Of a stretch of 64,000 bases of DNA, positions 7,386-15,973 are shown piece after piece; positions within the stretch are counted from its first letter, which is position 1; every line of letters begins with the position of its first letter. Under the pieces are notes generated by a model, which was given only the letters and a program-made list of their open reading frames with translations, had not been told where the DNA came from and searched no databases. The translations under genes and the position numbers were made by a program. This DNA is from Jiella avicenniae (GTDB lineage: Bacteria; Pseudomonadota; Alphaproteobacteria; Rhizobiales; Rhizobiaceae). The DNA is taken from positions 1 through 64,000 of the forward strand of contig NZ_JAJUWU010000005.1 of NCBI RefSeq assembly GCF_021390325.1. Reading direction: 5' to 3'.

Positions 7386-7690
7386 CGGGCCGTTGCATGT
7401 CGGGGCGGCGCCGGGTCGCCGCGGCGCCAGCCGCGGCGTGATCAACTGCGGAATTCTTGTGCATTTGCGCGCGAATTGCACAGAGTTTCATCGCAGTGCC
7501 GACTTTCAACGCATCCCTTCGTCCCCCGTTCGCGCAAGGGTCGCGGCGTCATCCTCGCTCCACGGCGCCAATAGCACCCTTTCGGGCGAAGTTGCCGCTC
7601 TGACCTCCCGTCGAGTCAAGTCTGGCACGGGCTTTGCTCATTGACCTCCCCGAGGCCGGAGAACGGCCCGTGCGACGACTGGAGGTCATG
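7386..7690. other. Intergenic region upstream of urtA
   Basis: No gene is supported in these 305 bases. They hold the sigma-54 promoter annotated at 7623-7638 and, further upstream, an imperfect inverted repeat with TGTGCA (7458-7463) and TGCACA (7477-7482) arms. That repeat could be an activator site, although its spacing does not fit the NtrC consensus. Confidence 0.5.
7623..7638 (+). promoter_or_regulatory. Sigma-54 (RpoN) promoter for the urt operon
   Basis: TGGCACGGGCTTTGCT matches the RpoN consensus TGGCACG-R-N3-TTGCW at every defined position, with GG at -24 and GC at -12. Transcription would begin near 7649, about 40 bases before the urtA start and about 32 before its ggagg ribosome-binding site. 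This fits nitrogen (NtrC/NtrB) control of urea uptake, as reported for several urt systems. Confidence 0.85.
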
Positions 7691-8998
7691 ATGAAATCAG
7701 CCATGAGATGGATGCAGAAGACGGCCGCGGCGGCGACGATCGCCGCGTTCGGCGTCACCGGAAGCTACGCCCAGGCGCCGACGGGCGAGCCGATCAAGGT
7801 CGGCATCCTCCATTCGCTGTCCGGCACGATGGCGATCTCCGAGACGACCCTCAAGGACGCCATGCTGATGCTCATCGACGAGCAGAACAAGAAGGGCGGC
7901 GTGCTCGGCCGGCCCTTGGAAGCGGTGGTCGTCGACCCGGCTTCCGACTGGCCGCTCTTTGCCGAAAAGGCTCGTGAGCTGATCAGCCAGAACGACGTCG
8001 CGGCGGTCTTCGGCTGCTGGACCTCGGTGTCGCGCAAGTCCGTGCTGCCGGTGTTCAAGGAGCTGAACTCGATCCTCTTCTATCCCGTCCAGTACGAGGG
8101 CGAGGAGTCCGAGCGGAACGTCTTCTACACCGGCGCCGCCCCGAACCAGCAGGCGATCCCGGCGGTCGACTATCTGATGGACGAAGGCGTGAAGCGCTGG
8201 GTGCTGGAAGGCACCGACTACGTCTATCCGCGCACCACCAACAAGATCCTCGAGCAGTATCTCAAGGACAAGGGCGTCGCCGCCGAGGACATCATCGTCA
8301 ACTATACGCCCTTCGGCTTCTCCGACTGGCAAACGGAAGTCTCGCGCATCAAGGAATTCGGTTCGGCCGGCAAGAAGACCGCCGTCGTCTCCACCGTCAA
8401 CGGCGACGCCAACGTTCCCTTCTACAAGGAACTCGCCAATCAGGGCGTCGCGGCGACCGACATTCCCGTGGTCGCCTTCTCGGTCGGCGAGGAAGAACTC
8501 GCCGGCATCGACACCGGCCCGCTGGTCGGCCATCTCGCCGCCTGGAACTATTTCCAGTCCGTCGACACGCCGGAGAACGAGGAGTTCATCGCCAAGTGGC
8601 ATGAATTCATCGGCAATGACGAGCGCGTCACCAACGACCCGATGGAGGCCCATTACATCGGCTTCAACATGTGGGTGAAGGCGGTCGAGAAGGCCGGCAC
8701 CACCGATGCCGACGCCGTGATCGACGCCCTGCCGGGCATCGAGCAGGCCAACCTCACGGGCGGCACCTCGAAGATGCTGCCGAACCATCACATCACCAAG
8801 CCGGTGCTGATCGGCGAGATCAACGACGAGGGCCAGTTCGACGTCGTCTCCGAGACCGACGATCTCGTGCCGGGCGACGCCTGGTCCGACTTCCTGCCGG
8901 AATCGAAGAAGCTCGAGGCCGACTGGGTCGACCTGAAATGCGGCAACTACGACACCGAGGCGAAGAAGTGCCTCGGCGACGCCGCGACGTCCAACTGA
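7691..8998 (+). CDS. urtA: Urea ABC transporter substrate-binding protein
   Basis: A 435-residue periplasmic binding protein with a Sec signal (MKSAMRWMQKTAAAATIAAF, cleaved about ...SYAQA). The mature protein has the UrtA/FmdD signatures KVGILHSLSGTMAISE, FGCWTSVSRKSVLPVF, FYPVQYEGEE, NYFQSVDTPEN and DPMEAHYIGF. It captures urea (some family members bind short-chain amides) and delivers it to UrtBC. Two adjacent ATGs (7688, 7691) are possible; 7691 gives better spacing from ggagg at 7681-7685. It is the first gene of urtABCDE and lies behind a consensus sigma-54 promoter. A stem-loop just after the stop (9014-9054) may keep its mRNA more abundant than that of the permease genes. Confidence 0.93.
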   Translation: MKSAMRWMQKTAAAATIAAFGVTGSYAQAPTGEPIKVGILHSLSGTMAISETTLKDAMLMLIDEQNKKGGVLGRPLEAVVVDPASDWPLFAEKARELISQNDVAAVFGCWTSVSRKSVLPVFKELNSILFYPVQYEGEESERNVFYTGAAPNQQAIPAVDYLMDEGVKRWVLEGTDYVYPRTTNKILEQYLKDKGVAAEDIIVNYTPFGFSDWQTEVSRIKEFGSAGKKTAVVSTVNGDANVPFYKELANQGVAATDIPVVAFSVGEEELAGIDTGPLVGHLAAWNYFQSVDTPENEEFIAKWHEFIGNDERVTNDPMEAHYIGFNMWVKAVEKAGTTDADAVIDALPGIEQANLTGGTSKMLPNHHITKPVLIGEINDEGQFDVVSETDDLVPGDAWSDFLPESKKLEADWVDLKCGNYDTEAKKCLGDAATSN

Positions 8999-9013
8999 GA
9001 CGCGCCGCGAGCG

Positions 9014-9054
9014 CGATCCGGAGAGCTCTGGCACCGGGCTCTCCGCAAGGATCG
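9014..9054 (+). promoter_or_regulatory. Stem-loop between urtA and urtB
   Basis: A nested inverted repeat: outer arms cgatcc (9014-9019) and ggatcg (9049-9054), inner arms ggagagc (9020-9026) and gctctcc (9038-9044). There is no U-run. It sits after the binding-protein gene, where such structures commonly stabilise the upstream mRNA or reduce read-through. Confidence 0.5.
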
Positions 9055-9255
9055 TGCTCCGGCACCCGGTGGGGCGGATTGCGGTTTTCTCCCGCCGCAG
9101 TCCGCCGCAGCCAGGGCGTATCGAACGCTGCGCTCGCAAAGCATCAAGCCTGCCTCCCGAGCAGCGACGGCGGGGTGGCCCTCGGCCGCTCCGCCCTTCC
9201 CATTCATTGCCTGTGGCCGGACGTTTCGCGGCCGCGAAGGATCGTGTGAGACGAC

Positions 9256-10884
9256 ATGAACCGAGCGATACCGTGGCTGCTCCTCAGTCTTGCCGTGTTG
9301 CTGTTCGGCCCCGGTCCGGCGGCGGCACAGCAGGCGGAGGCGGATCCCGCCGCCATCGTTCAGAAGTTCGGCGGCAAGCAGAGCTTCGACGCGACCGAGG
9401 CGGTCATCGCCGAACTCGCCGCCACCGGCGACGAGCGCGTCGCCCGGGCGCTGAGGGCGCTGCGTGACGGCGATCTCTACTGGCGGGAGAGCGACGAGGC
9501 GGTCTTCGTCGCGACCCGCAAGGGGGGCGACTACGAGATCTTCGATCCGATCACCGGCGCAAGCGCAGGCACCGTGCCGAGCGGCGATCTCCAGAAGGTC
9601 CGGGTGAAGAATTCGATCCGCAATGCCGTGACCGGGGCCCTCGGCACCTTGACGCTCCGGGCCGACAACCCGGCCCAGCGCATGCGCGCCGCCAGCACGC
9701 TCTTCTCCGAGGCCGATCCCGAGATGATCGGACCGCTCGATGCCGCCATCGCGGCGGAGGAGGACGCGGCGGTCAAGGCCCGCATGGAGGAAGCCCGCGC
9801 CAGCGCCGTTCTCGCCTCGGATCTTCCGGCCGAGGACAAGGCGGCGGCGGCGAAGGTTCTGGCCGGTCGCGCCGACCGGGAATCCCTGACCATGCTCATC
9901 CGTTTCGCCGGTGCGACCGACGATCCGGTGGCCAGGCAGGCGGCCGAGGCGGCGATCGTCGCCATCCAGAACAACATCGCCTTCTGGAACCAGATGCAGA
10001 ACGTCTGGTACGGCCTGTCGCTGGGTTCCGTGCTGCTTCTGGCGGCGATCGGGCTGGCGATCACCTTCGGCGTCATGGGGGTCATCAACATGGCCCATGG
10101 CGAAATGGTGATGCTCGGCGCCTACACGACCTTCGTCGTCCAGGAATTCATCCGCAACAACGCGCCGGGACTGTTCGAATGGTCGCTGGCGATCGCCCTG
10201 CCGCTGGCGTTCCTCGTGTCGGGCGCCGTCGGTCTCGTCATGGAACGCGGGCTGATCCGCTTTCTCTACGGCCGGCCGCTGGAGACGCTGCTCGCGACCT
10301 TCGGCGTTTCGCTGATCCTGCAGCAGGCGGTGCGCACCATCTTCGGCCCCTCCAATCGGCAGGTCGGCAATCCGGACTGGATGTCCGGCGCCTTCGACGT
10401 CGGGCTGATGTCGGTGACCTGGAACCGGCTGTGGATCATCGTCTTCGCGCTGGTCGTCTTCCTGGCGCTGCTCGCCGTCCTCAACCGGACGCCGCTCGGC
10501 CTGCAGATGCGCGCCGTCACCCAGAACCGCCGCATGGCGGCGGCGATGGGCATCCGGACGCCCTGGGTCGACGCCATGACGTTTGCGCTCGGCTCCGGCA
10601 TCGCCGGCATCGCCGGGGTGGCCCTCAGCCAGATCGACAACGTCTCGCCCAACCTCGGGCAGAGCTACATCATCGACTCCTTCCTTGTCGTGGTCTTCGG
10701 CGGTGTCGGCAATCTCTGGGGCACGCTGGTCGGGGCGATGTCGCTCGGGGTCGTCAACAAGTTCCTCGAGCCCTATGCCGGGGCGGTGCTCGGCAAGATC
10801 GTCGTCCTCGTCCTCATCATCCTGTTCATCCAGAAGCGCCCCCGGGGCCTCTTCGCCCAGAAGGGGAGGTTCGTCGACGCATGA
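9256..10884 (+). CDS. urtB: Urea ABC transporter permease UrtB
   Basis: A 542-residue LivH-type permease with the long periplasmic N-terminal region typical of UrtB. A signal-like segment (LLLSLAVLLFGPGPAAA) is followed by about 220 helical residues and then about eight membrane helices. The permease domain begins near residue 250 (YGLSLGSVLLLAAIGLAITF) and includes GVINMAHGEMVMLGAY, VFGGVGNLWGTLVGA and the closing FIQKRPRGLFAQKGR. With UrtC it forms the inner-membrane channel for urea. It starts 257 bases after urtA with a weak ribosome-binding site, consistent with lower expression than the binding protein. Confidence 0.93.
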   Translation: MNRAIPWLLLSLAVLLFGPGPAAAQQAEADPAAIVQKFGGKQSFDATEAVIAELAATGDERVARALRALRDGDLYWRESDEAVFVATRKGGDYEIFDPITGASAGTVPSGDLQKVRVKNSIRNAVTGALGTLTLRADNPAQRMRAASTLFSEADPEMIGPLDAAIAAEEDAAVKARMEEARASAVLASDLPAEDKAAAAKVLAGRADRESLTMLIRFAGATDDPVARQAAEAAIVAIQNNIAFWNQMQNVWYGLSLGSVLLLAAIGLAITFGVMGVINMAHGEMVMLGAYTTFVVQEFIRNNAPGLFEWSLAIALPLAFLVSGAVGLVMERGLIRFLYGRPLETLLATFGVSLILQQAVRTIFGPSNRQVGNPDWMSGAFDVGLMSVTWNRLWIIVFALVVFLALLAVLNRTPLGLQMRAVTQNRRMAAAMGIRTPWVDAMTFALGSGIAGIAGVALSQIDNVSPNLGQSYIIDSFLVVVFGGVGNLWGTLVGAMSLGVVNKFLEPYAGAVLGKIVVLVLIILFIQKRPRGLFAQKGRFVDA

Positions 10885-10935
10885 TCGGCCTGTTTTCGAG
10901 TTCACTTCCGATCGGCCGCCGCGGCGGAAACTGGC

Positions 10936-11077
10936 TGATCTCCCCCCTTGAGGGGGAGATGGGCGGCAGCCCAGAGGGGGGTATACCACGCGCAGGCGTT
11001 TCCCCATTCGAGAACCAAGGCGCACGCCGCACCCCCCTCTGCCTTGCCAGGCATCTCCCCCTCAAGGGGGGAGATCA
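10936..11077. repeat. Intergenic palindromic element between urtB and urtC
   Basis: A 47-base sequence at 10936-10982 recurs as a near-perfect inverted copy at 11031-11077, about 48 bases apart. Each copy itself contains a G/C-run hairpin (ccccccttgaggggg). This is the look of the short intergenic palindromic elements scattered through rhizobial genomes, inserted here within an operon. It could fold into a large cruciform or RNA hairpin between two permease cistrons. Confidence 0.75.
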
Positions 11078-11134
11078 GGCCAATCGCAGAACTCGGCGTC
11101 CTGCCGTTTCGCCTTGGTGGACGGAGGCCGCGCG

Positions 11135-12286
11135 ATGATCCTCGCCCGCTTCCTCGGCCCCCGCGTCTGGATCCTGGTTGCGGTTATCCTCGCGGCCGCA
11201 GTCCTCGTTCCGATGGCCAATCTCGGCCTTCCGCGGGACCATCCACTGCATGTCCCGTCCTATGCCGTGCAGCTCTGGGGTCGCTTTGTCTGCTATGCGC
11301 TCCTCGCGCTCGCACTTGATCTCGTCTGGGGCTATGTCGGCATCCTGTCGCTCGGCCACGGCGCCTTTTTCGCGCTGGGCGGCTATGCCATGGGAATGTA
11401 TCTGATGCGCCAGATCGGCGCGCGGGGCGGTTACGGCAATCCTGTCCTGCCGGATTTCATGGTCTCCCTGAACTGGAAGGAACTCCCCTGGTACTGGTAT
11501 GGCTTCGACCAGTTCTGGTTCGCCTGTCTGATGGTCGTTTTGGTCCCGGGCCTGCTCGCCTTCGTCTTCGGCTTCTTCGCCTTCCGGTCGCGGGTCACCG
11601 GCGTCTATCTCTCGATCATCACCCAGGCGATGACCTATGCGCTGCTCCTCGCCTTCTTCCGAAACGACATGGGCTTTGGCGGCAATAACGGTCTGACCGA
11701 CTTCAAGGACATTCTCGGCTTTCCGATCCAGGCTGTATCGACGCGCGCGGCGCTGTTCGCGGCAAGCTGCGTCGCCCTCGCGATCGGCGTGCTTCTGGTT
11801 GGCTGGATTACCCGGTCGAAGCTCGGCAAGCTGATGATCGCGGTTCGCGACGCCGAAAGCCGCACCCGCTTCATCGGCTGGCGACCGGAATATGTGAAGC
11901 TCTTTGCCTTTACCGTTTCGGGTGTGATGGCCGGTGTCGCCGGCGCGCTTTACGTGCCGCAGGTCGGTATCATCAATCCGGGCGAGTTCTCGCCGCTGAA
12001 CTCGATCGAAGTGGTGATCTGGGCGGCGGTCGGGGGGCGCGGCACGCTGATCGGCCCCGTCCTCGGCGCGCTGCTCGTCAATTACGGCAAGACCATCTTC
12101 ACCACGGTATGGCCCGAAACCTGGCTGTTCCTGCTGGGTGGTCTGTTCGTCTTCGTCACGCTGCTCCTTCCCCGCGGCATCGTCGGCACCATCGATCACG
12201 GCTTCGACGCCTTCCGGGCGACCCGCCGGGCGCGCGACGCCGAAAAGGGCGAGGCGGCAGGCGCCGTCCCCAATCCGGCGGAGTAG
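11135..12286 (+). CDS. urtC: Urea ABC transporter permease UrtC
   Basis: A 383-residue LivM-type inner-membrane permease. It has about ten hydrophobic segments, with DLVWGYVGILSLGHGAFFAL near residue 65, YLSIITQAMTYALLLAFF in the middle, NNGLTDF, and VIWAAVGGRGTLIGPVLGAL near the C-terminus. It pairs with UrtB. The ATG at 11135 follows ggagg (11123-11127) at good spacing and is preferred to an in-frame GTG at 11114. The gene comes directly after an intergenic palindromic repeat and 6 bases before urtD. Confidence 0.93.
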   Translation: MILARFLGPRVWILVAVILAAAVLVPMANLGLPRDHPLHVPSYAVQLWGRFVCYALLALALDLVWGYVGILSLGHGAFFALGGYAMGMYLMRQIGARGGYGNPVLPDFMVSLNWKELPWYWYGFDQFWFACLMVVLVPGLLAFVFGFFAFRSRVTGVYLSIITQAMTYALLLAFFRNDMGFGGNNGLTDFKDILGFPIQAVSTRAALFAASCVALAIGVLLVGWITRSKLGKLMIAVRDAESRTRFIGWRPEYVKLFAFTVSGVMAGVAGALYVPQVGIINPGEFSPLNSIEVVIWAAVGGRGTLIGPVLGALLVNYGKTIFTTVWPETWLFLLGGLFVFVTLLLPRGIVGTIDHGFDAFRATRRARDAEKGEAAGAVPNPAE

Positions 12287-12292
12287 GCGAGG

Positions 12293-13315
12293 ATGGTCGA
12301 GACGAAAGTGGCAGGCAAGGTCGCGGGCGACGTGCACACACTGACGACGCCGCAGGGGAGCGGTCCTGGAAAACCGGTCCGGAATGCGGCGGAAGCGGCC
12401 GGCCCGCGGCCGGTCGAGGAACGATCGCGTGGGCCCGGCGAACGCGCCGTGGTCGAACCGGGGCCCGCCGGCCCGCAGGCCGAAAGCAGCCATCGCGAGC
12501 CAGACGTCTCGCCGCATCCCTACGCCGCGCTGATGCGCGAGCGGCGTCTCGCCGCGGAAGCGGAGGGCAGGGCCCGGCGCGACACGCTGCTTTATCTGAG
12601 CGGCGTCACCAAGAGCTTCGACGGCTTCAAGGCGATCAACAACCTCTCGCTGGTGATCGAGAAGGGCGAGATGCGGGCGATCATCGGCCCGAACGGCGCC
12701 GGCAAGACGACGATGATGGACATCATCACCGGCAAGACGCGGCCGGACAGGGGCGAGGTCTTCTTCAACGGCGACGTCGATCTCACCCATCACGACGAGG
12801 CGGCGATCGCCTCGATGGGCATCGGCCGCAAGTTCCAGAAGCCGACCGTCTTCGAGAGCCACACGGTGGAAGACAACATCCGGCTGTCGCTGTCGGGCCC
12901 CCGCTCCGTCCTCGAAGCGCTGGTCCACCGCAAGGACGAGGCCGAGCGCGAGCGGATCGAGGCGATCCTCGAAACGACGCGGCTGACCGACAAGCGGAAG
13001 ACCTTCGCCGCCAACCTCTCGCACGGCCAGAAACAGTGGCTCGAAATCGGCATGCTGCTCGCCCAGGACCCGGAGCTGCTTCTCGTCGACGAGCCGGTCG
13101 CCGGCATGACCGACGCCGAGACCGAGGAGACCGCCCGGCTCCTGCGCGAGATCGCCGCGACCCGCTCGGTCGTCGTCGTCGAGCACGACATGAGCTTCGT
13201 GCGGGCGCTCGGCGTGAAGGTCACCTGTCTGCACGAGGGCTCGGTGCTGTCCGAGGGCTCGCTCGACAAGGTATCGAACGACCCGAAGGTGATCGAGGTG
13301 TATCTCGGACGATGA
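12293..13315 (+). CDS. urtD: Urea ABC transporter ATP-binding protein UrtD, with N-terminal extension
   Basis: A 340-residue LivG-type ATPase. It has Walker A GPNGAGKTT near residue 133, Q-loop GRKFQKPTVFE, signature NLSHGQKQWLEIGMLL and Walker B LLLVDEPVAGMTDAE. The LSHGQKQ form of the signature is typical of UrtD. UrtD is usually about 250 residues; here about 95 low-complexity Pro/Gly/Glu/Ala-rich residues precede the ATPase core. An internal ATG at 12533 would give a protein of 260 residues, but the start at 12293 lies 6 bases after urtC with an SD-like ggag, so both are possible. Confidence 0.9.
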   Translation: MVETKVAGKVAGDVHTLTTPQGSGPGKPVRNAAEAAGPRPVEERSRGPGERAVVEPGPAGPQAESSHREPDVSPHPYAALMRERRLAAEAEGRARRDTLLYLSGVTKSFDGFKAINNLSLVIEKGEMRAIIGPNGAGKTTMMDIITGKTRPDRGEVFFNGDVDLTHHDEAAIASMGIGRKFQKPTVFESHTVEDNIRLSLSGPRSVLEALVHRKDEAERERIEAILETTRLTDKRKTFAANLSHGQKQWLEIGMLLAQDPELLLVDEPVAGMTDAETEETARLLREIAATRSVVVVEHDMSFVRALGVKVTCLHEGSVLSEGSLDKVSNDPKVIEVYLGR

Positions 13316-13361
13316 CGCTTGCTCCTACCACGATGCCGGATGGGCGCCTTCGCCACAGCTT

Positions 13362-13476
13362 CGTCATCCCGGCCTCGAGCCGGGATCCATGCCTCGGCGT
13401 GTCGCGCATCAAATTCGGTTCCGGAGTGGTCGCGGCCGGGACTTGGAATGGATCCCGGCTCGAGGCCGGGATGACG
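13362..13476. repeat. Intergenic palindromic element between urtD and urtE
   Basis: A 29-base arm (13362-13390) is repeated as an exact inverted copy at 13448-13476, with a 57-base spacer. The arm contains tcatcccggcctcgagccgg, itself partly palindromic. This is a common type of dispersed intergenic repeat in Hyphomicrobiales and differs from the element between urtB and urtC. Confidence 0.75.
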
Positions 13477-13538
13477 ACCGGCGAGGCATCGCGTGACCCG
13501 AGGTCGAAAACCGGCGGCACTGCGGAAGGACCGACCCC

Positions 13539-14234
13539 ATGCTGACCGTCTCCAACGTCGATCTCTACTACGGCGCCGCCCAGGCGCTCCGGAACGTCTC
13601 GATCGGCGCCAAAAGCGGCGAGATCACCTGCGTCCTCGGGCGGAACGGCGTCGGCAAGACCTCGCTGCTGCGCGCCGTCGTCGGCCAGCAGCCGATCCGC
13701 CGCGGCGAGATCGCCGTCGACGGCGAGGTCATGGGGCGCGAGGCGCCCTATGCGCGGGCGCGCCGTGGCATCGGCTTCGTGCCGCAGGGCCGCGAGATCT
13801 TTCCGCTTCTGACGGTGAAGGAGAACCTCCAGACCGGCTATGCGCCGCTGAAGGCCTCCGACCGGCAGATCCCAGATCACGTCTTCGAACTCTTTCCCGT
13901 CCTCAAGGGCATGCTCTCGCGCCGCGGCGGCGACCTCTCCGGCGGCCAGCAGCAGCAGCTGGCGATCGGCCGGGCGCTGGTCACCCGCCCGCGGCTGCTG
14001 GTCCTGGACGAGCCGACTGAGGGCATCCAGCCCTCGATCATCAAGGACATCGGCCGGGCGATCCGCTTCCTCAAGGACAATTCCGGCATCGCCATCCTGC
14101 TCGTCGAACAGTATCTCGATTTTTGCCGCGAACTCGCCGACAGGGTCTATGTCATGGATCGCGGCGAGATCGTCTTCGAAGGCCCCGCCGAGGGCCTCGA
14201 CGACCCGGAGGTGCGCAAGCACCTGACGGTCTGA
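13539..14234 (+). CDS. urtE: Urea ABC transporter ATP-binding protein UrtE
   Basis: A 231-residue LivF-type ATPase. Walker A is GRNGVGKTSLL near residue 34, signature LSGGQQQQLAIGRALVTRP, Walker B LLVLDEPTEGIQPSIIKD, and a switch region ILLVEQYLDFCRELADR. TEGIQPSI is characteristic of UrtE. It forms the ATPase heterodimer with UrtD on the cytoplasmic face of UrtBC. It is the last urt gene; no urease or urease-accessory gene follows in the window. Confidence 0.93.
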   Translation: MLTVSNVDLYYGAAQALRNVSIGAKSGEITCVLGRNGVGKTSLLRAVVGQQPIRRGEIAVDGEVMGREAPYARARRGIGFVPQGREIFPLLTVKENLQTGYAPLKASDRQIPDHVFELFPVLKGMLSRRGGDLSGGQQQQLAIGRALVTRPRLLVLDEPTEGIQPSIIKDIGRAIRFLKDNSGIAILLVEQYLDFCRELADRVYVMDRGEIVFEGPAEGLDDPEVRKHLTV

Positions 14235-14540
14235 TCCGCCGGTTGCCAGGCCGGCTTTCGCGGCTCCCGCCGACGGTCCGGCGTCGTCGAAAAGCACGGC
14301 GCCGCTGCGCCATCGCCGGCTCGCGGCCGGGCGCGGCCCGGCGCATTTTGCCCGCGTCGCTTCTGCTGCCGGCAACTTACTTCCTCTTCGAAACTTGCCT
14401 TTCGGACTTGTTCGGCTAGCATTCCATCAGAACGGGATGCGATGCGGCGCCGGCCATGGGAGTGGTGGAGCCGCTGGCTCGAAGACGTCGAAAAGACGCA
14501 CCGGCATGTCGCATCGACGACGACGATGGGAGGAAGTCGG
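14235..14540. other. Intergenic region upstream of the alpha-glucoside operon
   Basis: No gene is seen in these 306 bases. A possible housekeeping promoter has TTGCCT at 14395-14400 and TAGCAT at 14417-14422 with a 16-base spacer. A good ribosome-binding site (gggagga, 14528-14534) precedes the binding-protein start. No clear operator palindrome was recognised. Confidence 0.35.
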
Positions 14541-15806
14541 ATGAAATTCCGCAACATGGCCGCTGCCGTGGCCGCAATCGCGCTGATCTCCGGTGGGGCC
14601 GCCCGGGCCGAGGAACTGGCGCTCGTCGCCGGCTCGATCGGCAAGGACATCTCCGAACTCAGGATGCAGCTCGACGAGTTCCAGAAGGAGACGGGCCATA
14701 CCGTCAAGCTCGTCGAAATGCCGGCGTCGACGACAGACCAGTTCGGCCAGTATCGGCTCTGGCTGTCGGCCGGCAATCAGGACGTCGACGTCTATCGTAC
14801 CGACGTCATCTGGGCGCCGCAGCTCGCCGCGAGCTTCGTCGACCTCACCGAGGCGATGAAGGACGAGATCCCCAAGCACAACCCGTCGATCATCCAGTCC
14901 CAGACGGTGGACGGCAAGCTCGTCGCCTTCCCGATGTATACCGACGCGCCGGCGCTCTATTATCGCACCGACCTTCTGGAGAAATACGGCAAGGAGCCGC
15001 CGAAGACCTGGGCCGAGTTGACCGAGACGGCGAAGGAAATCCAGGACAAGGAGCGCGAGGCCGGCAATTCCCAGTTGAACGGCTTCGTCTTCCAGGGCGC
15101 GCCCTATGAGGGCCTCACCTGCGACGGGCTCGAATGGGTGGCCTCCAACGGCGGCGGCCAGATCGTTTCGCCGGAAGGCGAGATCACCATCAACAACGAG
15201 AAAGCCGCCGCGGCCATCGACATGGCCAAGGGCTGGGTCGGAACGATCGCGCCGGAAGGCGTCCTGTCCTACAAGGAGGAGGAGGCCCGCGGCGTCTGGC
15301 AGACGGGCAACGCCGTTTTCATGCGCAACTGGCCCTATGCCTATGCCCTCTCGGCGGGCGAGGACTCCGCCGTCAAGGGCAAGTTCGACGTCGTGCCGCT
15401 GCCGGCGGGCGAGGGCGGCAAGTCCGCCGCCTGCCTCGGCGGGTGGAATCTCGCCGTATCGAAATATTCCCAGCACCAGGACGCGGCGATCGAACTCGTC
15501 AAGTTCCTCGGCTCGGAGAAGGCCCAGAAACAGCGGGCGATGAATTCCTCGCGTCTGCCGACCATTCCCGCGCTCTACGACGACAAGGAGATCGCCGAGG
15601 CGCAGCCGATCGTCGCCTCCTGGGGCGAGGTCGTCGAAAACGCCGTGCCGCGGCCGTCCGCGGCGACGAAGAAGCAGTACAACGAGGTCTCCAAGGAGTT
15701 CTGGACCGCCGTCAACGAGACTTTGTCCGGGCGCGGCACGGCCGCCGACAATCTCGACCAGTTGGAAAAGCGACTGCGCCGGCTGAAGCGCAGCGCTTGG
15801 GAGTGA
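14541..15806 (+). CDS. Alpha-glucoside/trehalose-type ABC transporter substrate-binding protein
   Basis: A 421-residue family-1 extracellular solute-binding protein with a Sec signal (MKFRNMAAAVAAIALISGGAARA). Mature features include DVYRTDVIWAPQLAASFVDL, FPMYTDAPALYYRTDLLEKYG, WQTGNAVFMRNWPYAYAL and LGGWNLAVSKYSQ, typical of maltose/trehalose binding proteins. The gene order SBP-permease-permease-GH13-ATPase matches aglEFGAK of Sinorhizobium, so AglE is the best guess, with ThuE (trehalose) the alternative. The ATG at 14541 follows gggagga and starts at the signal peptide; an upstream in-frame ATG adds 33 residues of no apparent function. Confidence 0.85.
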   Translation: MKFRNMAAAVAAIALISGGAARAEELALVAGSIGKDISELRMQLDEFQKETGHTVKLVEMPASTTDQFGQYRLWLSAGNQDVDVYRTDVIWAPQLAASFVDLTEAMKDEIPKHNPSIIQSQTVDGKLVAFPMYTDAPALYYRTDLLEKYGKEPPKTWAELTETAKEIQDKEREAGNSQLNGFVFQGAPYEGLTCDGLEWVASNGGGQIVSPEGEITINNEKAAAAIDMAKGWVGTIAPEGVLSYKEEEARGVWQTGNAVFMRNWPYAYALSAGEDSAVKGKFDVVPLPAGEGGKSAACLGGWNLAVSKYSQHQDAAIELVKFLGSEKAQKQRAMNSSRLPTIPALYDDKEIAEAQPIVASWGEVVENAVPRPSAATKKQYNEVSKEFWTAVNETLSGRGTAADNLDQLEKRLRRLKRSAWE

Positions 15807-15807
15807 T

Positions 15808-15827
15808 CCCCGCCTGAGGCTGCGGGG
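15808..15827 (+). promoter_or_regulatory. Stem-loop after the sugar-binding protein gene
   Basis: Arms ccccgc (15808-15813) and gcgggg (15822-15827) enclose an 8-base loop one base after the stop codon. There is no U-run. As after urtA, it may stabilise the binding-protein mRNA or attenuate read-through to the permeases. Confidence 0.45.
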
Positions 15828-15973
15828 GCTCGCGAGAGGTCCCGCGCCTCGCCACTTGGCCTCGGCAGCCGCAGGGCGTTCGGCCGACGGCGCATGGAAC
15901 GACCGCGACGGGCTCGAGACCGGAGACGGCCGACAGGGCGGGCGCGATCGCGGCATCCGACGGGGAGGAGATC

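Noticed and set aside
7458-7482. TGTGCA...TGCACA inverted repeat as an NtrC site upstream of the sigma-54 promoter
   Set aside because: The half-sites resemble NtrC boxes, but the spacer is 13 bases and the inner bases do not match, so it is mentioned only as a weak candidate.
9030-9046. A second sigma-54 promoter (TGGCACCGGGCTCTCC) before urtB
   Set aside because: The -24 element is present, but the -12 TTGC element is missing; the bases belong to a stem-loop.
10936-13476. CRISPR-like repeats or an IS element in the urt operon
   Set aside because: There are two unrelated pairs of inverted copies, not direct repeats with spacers, and no transposase gene.
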